NCBI GenBank assembly: GCA_965247255.1 | Contig: CBDFGS010000013.1 | Coordinates: forward strand, 620,001-684,000 | Source: CBDFGS01 sp965247255 | GTDB lineage: Bacteria; Chloroflexota; Dehalococcoidia; Lucifugimonadales; CAUZJF01 | DNA: 64,000 nt | Reading direction: 5' to 3' | Shown: positions 11,129 through 19,580 of the stretch, one piece after another | Layout of the letters: the number at the start of each line of letters is the position of its first letter | Numbering within the stretch: position 1 is the stretch's first letter | The notes under the pieces: model-generated | What the model saw: the letters and a program-made list of their open reading frames with translations, nothing else | What the model was told of the DNA's origin: nothing | The model's database searches: none | Program-made: the position numbers and the translations under genes

Positions 11129-11291
11129 ACCGCCTCCGCAGCGAGGTAGCAATGTATATTCGAATGGTATGGTTCGATTTGACCGGAGTCCCCTTTGTGG
11201 GGGCTGCGGGCGTGGAGGCGGTCGGGAGGAGCTAGCACCTGAGACCTACGCGGTACAAAGAGCCTCCCACCGGCCAGGGAGGCTCTTTTTC
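11129..11291 (+). ncRNA. Candidate structured leader or small RNA ending in a terminator
   Basis: ACCGCCTCC (11129-11137) is exactly complementary to GGAGGCGGT (11214-11222), and the next bases GCAGC (11138-11142) to GCTGC (11203-11207), so the segment closes into a long bulged stem. Inside, AGTCCCC and GGGGGCT can form a further hairpin that competes with the inner helix. The segment ends in a strong intrinsic terminator. No protein frame spans it. It does not match the 6S, SRP, tmRNA, T-box or cobalamin motifs I know. The candidate -10 box would start RNA near 11135, inside the outer stem, so either the promoter or the stem is slightly misplaced. Confidence 0.4.
11257..11291 (+). terminator. 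Intrinsic terminator (10-bp perfect stem plus T-run)
   Basis: AGAGCCTCCC (11259-11268), an 8-nt loop, GGGAGGCTCT (11277-11286), then a run of Ts; flanking As extend the stem. It lies 190 bp before the exporter genes, so it either ends a short RNA or acts as an attenuator for them. Confidence 0.8.
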
Positions 11292-11480
11292 GTTGTGTAC
11301 AAAACGACGGGCCGGTTGCGGGGTCTGTGGAGAATGAGTTCAATCACGTCGCGGACGTCCAAGGGGACCCGGGTGGGCGGGGCAAGCAGCGCCCCTACCC
11401 GGGGAGATCATTCGGCACTCGCAGCTCCTTAGAGAATCCGCGCGAAATGGGCATAGTCGAGCGTGTCTGCCTGATGGAAG

Positions 11481-13253
11481 GTGAGCGTGGTCGATAGGGA
11501 GAGCGGAACCAAGGTGTCGATGGGCCAGTATCAGGAGATGCTGGCGAAGTATCTGCGCCCGCAGTTGAGGCTTGTGATCGTTGTGGCGATGTTGCTGCTC
11601 GTCAACATCGGCATGCAGCTCGTCAACCCTCAGATCATCCGGTACTTCATCGACGAGGCGCTTGCGGGCAGCCCCCTGAGCCGACTGATCGCGGCCGCGG
11701 TGCTCTTCACGGCCATCGCGCTGGTGCAGCAGGTCGTGAACGTTTTCGCGACGTACACCAGCGGCCAGGTCGGCTGGACCGCTACCAACGCCCTGAGGGC
11801 CGATTTGGCGCGCCATTGCCTGTTCCTCGACATGTCATTCCACAACAACCGCACTCCGGGCGAGATGATCGAGCGAATCGACGGTGACGCAAACGCGCTG
11901 GGCGGGTTCTTCTCCACTTTCGTCATCCATATCCTCGGCAGCGCGATCTTGCTGATCGGCATTCTGGCCCTGCTCTTTCGCGAGGACTGGCGAGCGGGCC
12001 TGGCGCTGACGGCCTTCGCCGCTCTGATGCTTTTCATTCTGTCCAGATTGAGGAACCTGACGGTGACACACTGGAAGGCGACGCGTCAGGCGAGCGCAGA
12101 GACCTACGGCTTCCTGGAGGAGAGGCTGTCGGGCCGGGAGGATATACGGACCAGCGCCGCCGGGCCGTACGTGGTCCGGCGCTTCTACGAGTTCATGCGC
12201 GTCTGGTTCCGCAAGGAGCTCAAGGCGTCCGTGATGACGAGCGTAGTCCTAAACACGACCTGGTTCATGTTCGCCATGGGTCGCGCCATGGCCCTGGGGA
12301 TCGGGGCATACCTCTTCCTGGGAGATGTGATCACCATAGGGACGGTCTACCTGATCTTCCACTACACCAACCTGCTGCACCGGCCGATCGAGGTGGTCAC
12401 CAACCAGCTAGACGCCTTCCAGAAGGCGACGGCGAGCATCCTCAGGATACTCGAGCTTCTGCATACGGAGCGGAAGGTGCTCGACGGCCGGGGAACACCG
12501 TTGTCACAAGGCGCCCTCGGCGCGCAGTTCGCTGACGTCTCTTTCGGATACAACGAGGGCGAGCCGGTGTTGCACGACCTCTCCTTCGAGCTTGCCCCGG
12601 GCAAGGTGCTCGGGCTCCTGGGGCGGACAGGGGCCGGCAAGACCACCATGACCCGCCTGCTGTTCCGGCTGTACGACCCCGACGAGGGCAGAGTACTCCT
12701 GGGCGGCGAGGACGTCCGGGACCCGACGGTACCGGCCCTGCGCCAGCGGATCGCCATGGTCACGCAGGATGTCCGCCTCTTTCACGGCACCGCGCGCGAC
12801 AACCTGACCTTCTTCGACCGTGGTGTTCCGGACGAGAGGCTGCTGGAGATCATCGAGGACCTCGGACTGACGGGCTGGTACGGGCGCCTGTCGGACGGGC
12901 TGGACACCGAGCTGCAGCCGGACGGCGGCGGGTTGTCGGCCGGCGAGGCGCAGCTCCTGGCATTTGCCCGCGGGTTTCTGAGAGATCCGGGCCTCGTGAT
13001 CCTGGACGAGGCTACGTCGCGGCTCGACCGGGGCACCGAGCAGCTCATCGAGCGCGCGGTGGACAGGTTGGTAGAGGGCCGCACGGCCATCATAGTCGCC
13101 CACCACCTGGCGACTTTAGAGCGCTGCGACGAGATCATGGTCCTGGAGGATGGCCGCATCGTCGAGCATGGCGCCCGTGAGGAGCTGGCCGGGGACCCGA
13201 ACGCGCGCTACTACGGGCTTCTCCGCACGGGCCTCGAGGAGGTGCTGGCGTGA
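11481..13253 (+). CDS. ABC exporter half-transporter (TMD-NBD), catalytically competent partner
   Basis: 590 residues: a six-helix exporter domain (about 20-320) followed by the nucleotide-binding domain. Walker A is GRTGAGKTT, signature LSAGEAQLLAFARGFL, Walker B LVILDEATSRLD with the catalytic Glu, and H-loop AIIVAHHLATLE. The architecture is that of type IV (MsbA/BmrA-like) exporters of drugs, lipids or peptides. The GTG start is preceded by GGAAG. The stop codon overlaps the start of the second exporter gene (positions 13250-13253), so the two are translationally coupled and probably form a heterodimer. The substrate is unknown. Confidence 0.93.
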   Translation: MSVVDRESGTKVSMGQYQEMLAKYLRPQLRLVIVVAMLLLVNIGMQLVNPQIIRYFIDEALAGSPLSRLIAAAVLFTAIALVQQVVNVFATYTSGQVGWTATNALRADLARHCLFLDMSFHNNRTPGEMIERIDGDANALGGFFSTFVIHILGSAILLIGILALLFREDWRAGLALTAFAALMLFILSRLRNLTVTHWKATRQASAETYGFLEERLSGREDIRTSAAGPYVVRRFYEFMRVWFRKELKASVMTSVVLNTTWFMFAMGRAMALGIGAYLFLGDVITIGTVYLIFHYTNLLHRPIEVVTNQLDAFQKATASILRILELLHTERKVLDGRGTPLSQGALGAQFADVSFGYNEGEPVLHDLSFELAPGKVLGLLGRTGAGKTTMTRLLFRLYDPDEGRVLLGGEDVRDPTVPALRQRIAMVTQDVRLFHGTARDNLTFFDRGVPDERLLEIIEDLGLTGWYGRLSDGLDTELQPDGGGLSAGEAQLLAFARGFLRDPGLVILDEATSRLDRGTEQLIERAVDRLVEGRTAIIVAHHLATLERCDEIMVLEDGRIVEHGAREELAGDPNARYYGLLRTGLEEVLA

Positions 13254-15055
13254 AGACGTGGCGGTTCCTGTGGGCTCTCTTCGTTCGCAACAAGTGGATC
13301 TTCGCGGTAGAGATGACCGTGCTGATATTCGGACTCGTAGTCCTGGAGCACATCGCGGGTCTAACTCAGCGTGAGATATTCAACAACCTCACCGGCGATT
13401 CGCAGGTGTCTCTGGGGGTCTGGGAGCTCTGTGCCGTCCTGATTGGCATCGCCGTCGTGTCGGTCGCGACCTTCATTGGTGGGGTCGTGGTGCACTTCGC
13501 CAACACGTTCACGCTGGGCGCCATCCTCCGTCGGAACGCCTTCGAGCACGTCATGGGACTCCCTGGAGACCGTGCATTGCCCGAGTCGGCCGGTGAGGCC
13601 GTGAGCCGCTTCCGGGGTGACGCGGACACGGTGGCGCAGTACCTGATGCGGTTCAATTTCCTAGTCACCAACGTCCTGTTCACCACAATCGCCCTCTTCA
13701 TCATGGTGCGGATCAGCCCTCTCGTGACTTTCGGCGTCTTCCTGCCACTCCTGGCGGTGATGGTGGTCGTCAATTTCGCCCGGAGGCGCATCGAGCAGTT
13801 CCGCAAGGCCAGCCGCGAGGCCGCAGGGGATGTGACAGGGTTCATCGGCGAGATGTTCGGTAGCGTGGAGGCGGTCAAGGTCGCCGACGCCGAGGCCCAC
13901 GTGATAGGTCAATTCGACGTGCTAAACGACGCGCGGCGACGCGCCACGCTGAGAGACACTCTGCTCACGCAGGCGCTGAGCGCCATCTTCTCAAATGCTG
14001 GGAACCTCGGTACCGGGCTGGTCCTCATCGTCGCGGGCCAGGCGATGAGCCAGGGGAGCCTGACAGTGGGGGACCTTGCACTGTTCGTGTTCTACCTCGG
14101 ATATACCTCATGGCTAAGCGGTGAGTTCGGCCACATCCTAACTGGGTATAAGCAGGTGGGCGTGTCTCTCGACAGGCTGGTGGAGCTGATGCCGGGCGCC
14201 CCGCCATCAAAGCTGGTGGCGCCCAGCCGGAGCTACCTGTACCGTGCCCTTCCGGAGGTCCCCTTCATCGAGAAGGCGCGCGCCGATAGGCTGGATGTCC
14301 TCGAGGTGAGCGGCCTGACGTACGAGTATCCCGATTCCGGAGCGGGTATCGTGGACGTCGACCTCCGGCTGGAGCGCGGCACGGCTACGGTGGTCACGGG
14401 CAGGATCGGTTCGGGCAAGACGACGCTGCTGCGGGCGCTAATCGGCTCGCTGCCCATGCAGGCGGGTGAGGTCCGCTGGAACGGAGCCGTGGTCGACGAG
14501 CCCGACGCGTTCCTTGTGCCGCCTCGGTGCGCGTACACCTCGCAGGTGCCTCGTCTGTTCAGCGAGCAGCTGCGGTCCAATATCCTGATGGGGCTGCCCG
14601 AGGACCGGGTGGACCTGCCGGGCGCTATACGCTCGGCGGTGATGGAGCGCGACGTCGAGGAACTCGAAGAAGGCCTGGACACGGTAGTCGGCCCGCGCGG
14701 CGTGAAACTGTCCGGCGGGCAGCAACGGCGGTCCGCCGCCGCGAGGATGTTCGTGCGCGAGCCGGAGCTGCTCATCTTCGACGACCTCTCCAGCGGGCTG
14801 GACGTGGAGACGGAGGAGTTGCTGTGGGAGCGTCTCCAGGAGCGCCGGGACGCGACTGCGCTCATCGTCTCCCATCGCCGCGCCGCCCTCCGCCGCGCGG
14901 ACCACATCGTCGTGCTCAAGGACGGCAAGGTCGAGGCGGAGGGCAGGCTGGACCACCTGCTGGAGACGAGCGAGGAGATGAGGCGGCTGTGGCGGGGGGA
15001 CGTAGGGGAGAGGCTCACCACAGAGGGCACGGAGAGCACAGAGGTGACGGGATAG
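13250..15055 (+). CDS. ABC exporter half-transporter (TMD-NBD), partner with degenerate site
   Basis: 601 residues with the same TMD-NBD layout as the preceding gene. Walker A GRIGSGKTT and signature LSGGQQRRSAAARMF are intact, but Walker B reads LLIFDDLSSGLD: the catalytic Glu after the Walker B Asp is replaced by Asp. This is the usual mark of the degenerate site in heterodimeric exporters (BmrCD, TM287/288 type). The H-loop His is present (ALIVSHRRAALR). GTG start, overlapping the upstream stop. The last residues TTEGTESTEVTG are encoded by a dispersed repeat (CACAGAGGGCAC family), so the original C-terminus was probably altered by repeat insertion. Confidence 0.92.
   Translation: MKTWRFLWALFVRNKWIFAVEMTVLIFGLVVLEHIAGLTQREIFNNLTGDSQVSLGVWELCAVLIGIAVVSVATFIGGVVVHFANTFTLGAILRRNAFEHVMGLPGDRALPESAGEAVSRFRGDADTVAQYLMRFNFLVTNVLFTTIALFIMVRISPLVTFGVFLPLLAVMVVVNFARRRIEQFRKASREAAGDVTGFIGEMFGSVEAVKVADAEAHVIGQFDVLNDARRRATLRDTLLTQALSAIFSNAGNLGTGLVLIVAGQAMSQGSLTVGDLALFVFYLGYTSWLSGEFGHILTGYKQVGVSLDRLVELMPGAPPSKLVAPSRSYLYRALPEVPFIEKARADRLDVLEVSGLTYEYPDSGAGIVDVDLRLERGTATVVTGRIGSGKTTLLRALIGSLPMQAGEVRWNGAVVDEPDAFLVPPRCAYTSQVPRLFSEQLRSNILMGLPEDRVDLPGAIRSAVMERDVEELEEGLDTVVGPRGVKLSGGQQRRSAAARMFVREPELLIFDDLSSGLDVETEELLWERLQERRDATALIVSHRRAALRRADHIVVLKDGKVEAEGRLDHLLETSEEMRRLWRGDVGERLTTEGTESTEVTG
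15015..15046. repeat. CACAGAGGGCAC-type dispersed repeat, copy 1
   Basis: CTCACCACAGAGGGCAC followed by GGAGAGCACAGAGG lies at the 3' end of the exporter gene. An inverted copy sharing the first 17 bases occurs at 58450-58475, upstream of the GYD-domain gene. It is a short dispersed repeat; in this copy it supplies the last codons of the exporter. Confidence 0.6.
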
Positions 15056-15107
15056 GGGTCAGGCCGATAGCAAGAGGTCGTACGTGGTCAGCGTGGCTTA
15101 AATTCCC

Positions 15108-15135
15108 CCTTACCCCCCTTTTTCAAATGGGGGGA
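15108..15135. repeat. C6-T-run/G6 palindrome-like element
   Basis: A run of six C, five T, CAAAT and six G forms an imperfect hairpin, preceded by TTCCCCCTTA. It is the diverged relative of the palindrome at 3361-3381. It could terminate the exporter transcript; no T-run follows. Confidence 0.5.
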
Positions 15136-15195
15136 GTCGGTCGGGAGGGCAGAGTCGGCATTGGGGCGTAACACAGTGATAGGAACCCGCATCGA

Positions 15196-16188
15196 ATGGT
15201 GAAGTTCGTGACGTTCGGGGAGACTTTGGTCCAGTACGACGGTTCCCATGGCGGGTCTCCGCGGGGTGAAGGCGGGGGTGTCTTGGACTGGGGGGGCGCT
15301 GAGGCCAACGTCGCGGTCAACCTGGGCAAGCTCAAGGTGCCGGACCTGAAGACGGTGTGGGTCAGCAGGCTGGGGGACGACGAGGGCGGCCGTTTCATCT
15401 TGAGCGAGCTGGCCGGTAGGACGCAGGTCGAAGCGAAGCTTCACAAGGGACAGAAGACGGGCGACTACGACATTGACTATCTCGACACGGGCACCCACGT
15501 CAAGACCTACCGTAGGAGAGGGAGTGCCGCGAGTTTTTTGACATTCGAGGAGGTCAAGCCCCACCTTCAGGACGCGGACCTGCTGCACCTGACAGGTATT
15601 ACGCCCGCGCTCAGCGATTCCTGTCGCGACACGGTGTTCGAGGCTGTGCGCTACGCCGGAAGCCGAGAGATACCGGTGAGCTTCGACGTCAACTACCGTC
15701 CACAGCTATGGAAGCCTGCGGAGGCGCGCTCGGTGTTCGAGCCTATCATCGACGGGTCCGCGATTGTTAAGGTCGGGTACGATGAAGCCAAGACGGTATG
15801 GGGCCACGACTGGACTCCCATGCAGTACGCTGAGCACCTCAATGGCCAGACGGGCAGGGTGGTGATCGTTACGCTGGATGCCGAAGGAGCGATTGGGTTC
15901 GATGGCGATTCCCTGGTGGAGCGTAGCGGCTACCCCGTCGATGTGGTCGACACCGTGGGCGCTGGGGACGCTTTCGTGGCGGGTTTCCTGGCGGGTATGT
16001 TTCTTGAGTGCGACGTGAAAGCACTGACGCAGCTGGAAGCTGTCCGCCGCAAGCGTGTGTTGGAGAGCAGCATCCGAATCGGTAACGTGTGCGGCGCTCT
16101 GCTCTGCACGCGAAAGGGGGACACCGCCGCCATGCCCACGATGGACGAGGTGCGGGACTTCATCCGTGAACACGGTCGAGAGCCCTGA
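15196..16188 (+). CDS. kdgK: PfkB-family sugar kinase, probable 2-keto-3-deoxygluconate kinase
   Basis: 330 residues with the ribokinase-family layout: N-terminal motif GGAEANVAVNLGKL (about residues 33-46) and the ATP-binding/catalytic motif VDTVGAGDAFVAGFLAG (about residues 249-265), whose Asp is the catalytic base. The start MVKFVTFGETLVQYD resembles archaeal-type and Chloroflexota KDG kinases, which phosphorylate 2-keto-3-deoxygluconate to KDPG in Entner-Doudoroff-type or uronate breakdown. Fructokinase or another PfkB specificity cannot be excluded. The next gene, on the same strand 140 bp later, encodes a sugar-acid-type dehydrogenase, consistent with sugar-acid catabolism. Confidence 0.8.
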   Translation: MVKFVTFGETLVQYDGSHGGSPRGEGGGVLDWGGAEANVAVNLGKLKVPDLKTVWVSRLGDDEGGRFILSELAGRTQVEAKLHKGQKTGDYDIDYLDTGTHVKTYRRRGSAASFLTFEEVKPHLQDADLLHLTGITPALSDSCRDTVFEAVRYAGSREIPVSFDVNYRPQLWKPAEARSVFEPIIDGSAIVKVGYDEAKTVWGHDWTPMQYAEHLNGQTGRVVIVTLDAEGAIGFDGDSLVERSGYPVDVVDTVGAGDAFVAGFLAGMFLECDVKALTQLEAVRRKRVLESSIRIGNVCGALLCTRKGDTAAMPTMDEVRDFIREHGREP

Positions 16189-16328
16189 GGCGAGGAGGGC
16201 ACCCCTCCCCAGATGCTTCGCCGAGCCTCAGCATGACATGCTTCGTTCGCCTGGGTTCCGATGTAAAGCGATTTCTTAAGGGGACTGTAGACTAGCGTCG
16301 GCCACACGTGATCATTGTTGAGGTGAAT

Positions 16329-17429
16329 ATGGCAACGCATAAGATTGCTGTGATAGCCGGTGACGGCATCGGCGCGGAGGTGATCGGCGAAGGCTTGAAG
16401 GTCTTGCGCGCGATTGCGGCGCAGCACGGCATCGTCTGGGAGTTCAAGGAGCTACCTTGGGGCTCGGACTACTACTTCGAGCACAAGGCGATGATGCCGC
16501 CGGACGCTCTTGACACGCTGGCGGAGTTCGACGCTGTGTTCCTTGGCGCGGTGGGCCACCCGGAGCTCCAAGACCACGTCACGCTGAACGGGCTCCTTCT
16601 TCCCATCCGGCGCAGCTTCGACCAGTATGTGTGCGAGCGACCAAGTGTGCTTTTTCCCGGCATAGAGTCGCCGCTGGCAGGAAAGTCTCCATGGGACATC
16701 GACCTCGTGGTCGTGCGCGAGAACACCGAGGGGGAGTACGCGAACGTCGGCGGCTTCCAGTATGAAGGGTTCCCCGAGGAGATCGGCGTGCAGACCGCGG
16801 TATTCACGCGCCATGGCTGCGAGCGCGTGATCACGTACGCGTTCGAGCTGGCGCGGCGGCGGACGCGGAGGCGAGACAAGAAGCGCCGCGTTACGTCCAT
16901 CACCAAGTCCAACGCGCAGGGGTACGGAATGGTGGTGTGGGACCGGGCCTTCGAGGCCGTAGCTGCCGGATACCCCGATATTGCGACTGAGTCGCTGCTG
17001 ATAGACGCGGCATGCATGGACTTCGTACGGCGACCTGAGGAGTTCGACGTCGTTGTGGCGAGCAACCTGTTTGGCGACATACTGACCGACATCGGGGCGA
17101 TCATCACCGGGAGCATGGGCCTGGCCGCGAGCGGCAACATCGACCCGGAGCGCCGGTACCCATCGATGTTCGAGCCCGTCCACGGCAGCGCCCCCGATAT
17201 CGCCGGTCAGGGTCTCGCCAATCCGATGGCGGCGATTCTATCGGGCGCCATGATGTTGGCCCATCTGGGAGAGGAGGCCGCAGCCAACGCCGTGCACGGG
17301 GCCGTTCTGCGCATTCTGGAGAGCGGCAAGGCCGTGACACCGGATTTGGGAGGCGCCTCCAGCACCTCGGAGGTCGGCGACGCGGTGGTCGATGCGCTAG
17401 GTCAGGCCGAGCCTGACTGGATCGCCTGA
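16329..17429 (+). CDS. Tartrate/D-malate-type decarboxylating dehydrogenase (IPMDH family)
   Basis: 366 residues from the ATG before ATHKIAVIAGDGIGAEV, which has GAGGTG about five bases upstream. The IMDH/IDH fold is clear: IAGDGIG, VRENTEGEYANVGG (substrate loop), the Lys-containing SITKSNAQGYGMVVWDR, the metal-binding NLFGDILTDIGA, and the NAD site FEPVHGSAPDIAGQGLANP. The NTEGEYANVGG loop and the KELPWGSDYYFEHK region resemble tartrate dehydrogenase/D-malate dehydrogenase (TtuC/DmlA) rather than LeuB. The reaction would be NAD-dependent oxidation with decarboxylation of D-malate, tartrate or a similar acid. No leu genes are nearby, which also argues against LeuB. Confidence 0.85.
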   Translation: MATHKIAVIAGDGIGAEVIGEGLKVLRAIAAQHGIVWEFKELPWGSDYYFEHKAMMPPDALDTLAEFDAVFLGAVGHPELQDHVTLNGLLLPIRRSFDQYVCERPSVLFPGIESPLAGKSPWDIDLVVVRENTEGEYANVGGFQYEGFPEEIGVQTAVFTRHGCERVITYAFELARRRTRRRDKKRRVTSITKSNAQGYGMVVWDRAFEAVAAGYPDIATESLLIDAACMDFVRRPEEFDVVVASNLFGDILTDIGAIITGSMGLAASGNIDPERRYPSMFEPVHGSAPDIAGQGLANPMAAILSGAMMLAHLGEEAAANAVHGAVLRILESGKAVTPDLGGASSTSEVGDAVVDALGQAEPDWIA

Positions 17430-17453
17430 ACTCCGCAGCCATTCTCCGGTTGC

Positions 17454-17459
17454 TATAAT
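17454..17459 (+). promoter_or_regulatory. TATAAT box seven bases before a start codon (possible leaderless mRNA)
   Basis: TATAAT at 17454-17459 ends six bases before the ATG at 17466, so transcription would begin at or next to the A of the start codon. There is no room for a Shine-Dalgarno sequence. No clear -35 is seen. Confidence 0.45.
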
Positions 17460-17465
17460 TCTGGC

Positions 17466-18894
17466 ATGCCGAGCGCATCCATAGTAGTGATGCTGGCGAT
17501 GGGAGCTCTTGCGCTAGCCGCGTGCGGTCAGCCAGAGCCTTCTCCAACGGCCACCGCCTTGCCCGCAACGTCTGCGCCAGACGCTCCAGTTGCTGCCTCA
17601 CTGACCCCCGGGCCCACTGCCCCTCCCGCTCCAACTCCCACAGCGACGCCTGAGCCGACGCCCACGGCTACGGTTACGCCCACCGCGACGCCGCAGCCGT
17701 CCGTCGAGCGGGAGGACTTGCCGGGCATGGTGCTAACCGAGGAGCAGGTAAATTTCTTCTTCCCGCAGGTAAAGCTCGATGTCGAAGGAAGCGGCTATGA
17801 GGACAACGAGGCTGCCGCCGAGGACACCATCGACCCCGCGGACACCGCTGAGGTCATCGCCTCGCGGGGACGGATCGACGGCTACCAGCACGACTTAGAG
17901 GACCGCGAGGTCCTGTTCAGCGGGCAGGGCGCGTTGGACCGGCCGGCGGCATTTCTGTCCGCCGTGGATCTGTTCAGCAGCGACGCGTCGGCGAAGGCGT
18001 TCTTGCTCCGCCAGCTCGAAGACTTTCGCCGGTTGGCCGGCACGGAACTCGAGGAGGGTTTAACCCTGTCCGGGTTCGAGGAGCTACCAGCGCTAGGTCT
18101 CGGGCCTAATGCATTTGCAGGCCGCGCGACGATGAAACAGGCGGCTTTCGAGACGCCATTCACAATGGAGCTGATCGCCTGGCAGCGAGGACCTCTCGTG
18201 GCCCGCGTCTCCACCATCGCGCTGGACAGCGAGAACCGGAGCTCGGCCATGACCCGCCTCGCCGGCGCCATGGACAAGCGCATCGATGGAGTGCTGGCGG
18301 GCGAGATCACGGCGACCCCGTTGGTAGTGGAGCCGGCCGCTGCGCGGCTCGGCTCTGAGGACGCGGCCAAACAGGCGGGCTTCGACCTCGCAGCAATGAT
18401 GCTCACCGAGGCCGATCTGCCGGCCGGTACCAGGATGACCAGCGATGGGTATCAAGAGAAGTCCGACGTTGTGAGCGCGTACGAAAGGGACTTCCGGTCC
18501 GGCACGATATCGAATATCTCCGTCGATGTGGAGCTTAAGTCCAGCACCTTCGACGCGATGGCGCCGATTCAGGTGTTCAAGGCGATGGAGACGAAAGCGG
18601 TTGGGGACCTCTTCTCCCAGGCCTTTTGTCGCCCAGGGGATGCGGCTTGAAAGCGTGACTACCGAGGTCCTCGAACTCCCGCCTTTGGGAGACGCCGCCG
18701 TTGGTTTCAAGGTCAAGATCGATACGGCTACGGTAGTGGTCGACCTGTACATGCTGGTGTTCGCTCAGGGGCGTATCGGCGTGGAGTTTAACGTCGTAGC
18801 GGCTCGCGATCAGATGAAGCTCGAGGAGGTCGTTCCGCTCGCTGTGATCATCGCGCAGAGAATCGCAGCGAACTCCCCGACGGCCACTCCCTGA
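17466..18894 (+). pseudogene. Lipoprotein gene with one frameshift
   Basis: The N-terminus is a lipoprotein signal peptide with lipobox LAAC (Cys about residue 19), then a long Pro/Thr/Ala-rich linker (about 20-80), then a folded domain. The first frame ends at 18650 with the out-of-character tail CRPGDAA. In the next frame the sequence continues sensibly as RLESVTTEVLELPPLGDAAVGFK up to 18894, including VVVDLYMLVFAQGRIGVEF. A one-base indel near 18620-18640 (TTTT and GGGG runs) joins them. It would be a surface-anchored protein of about 475 residues of unknown role. The shift could be a real mutation or a homopolymer sequencing error. Confidence 0.7.
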
Positions 18895-19067
18895 GCGCGA
18901 CGCCGGCGGTCGTGCATATACCGCCTTTGCGGATGCTCGATTGCAAAACGGGTGTACGTGAGGCTAACGTATATCTTGGTCCGCGGTCGTTTCCCCAAGC
19001 GACGGACCCAGTATTGCGGTCTCACAGGCGTACATGAGCCTCCAGAACAAAGAGCAGTCTCGGCAAG

Positions 19068-19580
19068 GTGCGAGCCTTCGTCGAGGGCCAGGTGAAGGCC
19101 CTGGGAGAGGAGCACACCAGGGCTCTGCGCCAGTTGGAGCGACGGGTGGCTGAGGTCGGGGCCGGGCAGGGGTCGGGGAGCGGGGCTAATGCGGTTCGCA
19201 AGCCGGTTGGTAATACCACGTTTCGGCGGAAGTATCCCGAGCTGGTGACCCGTGAACCTGCGCCAGACGACGAGGAGGTCTATGGCGCGGCGTGGCCGCT
19301 GGTTGAGGAGTGGCGAAGGCTCAGGGAAGGCCATCCCAACGACGGCAGGAGCCTGTCGTGGCTGGTGACGGAGGAGCGCATCCTGAATCTGGAGCTGGCT
19401 ATGGCCGAGGAGCACGGGCTGACCCTGCCGCCCGAGACCCAGCCGCTCGCGGGGGTGTGGAGGAACGGGCAGCGACGCTCGATAGAAGCGGCCCTGAGCG
19501 ACACCCGGTGGGCGCGGACCAGGAGGGAGCGGCTCAGGTGGGTGCGGCGGTTCTTCACCGTGGGACTGTGGTGGAAGTAG
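19068..19580 (+). CDS. Hypothetical coiled-coil protein, N-terminus possibly frameshifted
   Basis: 170 residues from a GTG. The first 35 residues are a coiled-coil-like helix (VEGQVKALGEEHTRALRQLE), then a Gly/Ser linker, then a helical, Arg/Trp-rich C-terminal domain (ERLRWVRRFFTVGLWWK). Thirty-four bases upstream, an ATG at 19034 opens the frame MSLQNKEQSRQ, which would run straight into VRAFVEGQV if a single G were removed near 19066. The true gene probably starts at 19034 and carries a one-base insertion. I do not recognise the family. It is the first gene on the + strand in the accessory block of primase/HTH/helicase remnants. Confidence 0.55.
   Translation: MRAFVEGQVKALGEEHTRALRQLERRVAEVGAGQGSGSGANAVRKPVGNTTFRRKYPELVTREPAPDDEEVYGAAWPLVEEWRRLREGHPNDGRSLSWLVTEERILNLELAMAEEHGLTLPPETQPLAGVWRNGQRRSIEAALSDTRWARTRRERLRWVRRFFTVGLWWK

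Noticed and set aside
16308..16328. Upstream ATT/GTG extension of the dehydrogenase (MIIVEVN)
   Set aside because: The ATG at 16329 has GAGGTG at proper distance and begins the canonical family N-terminus.
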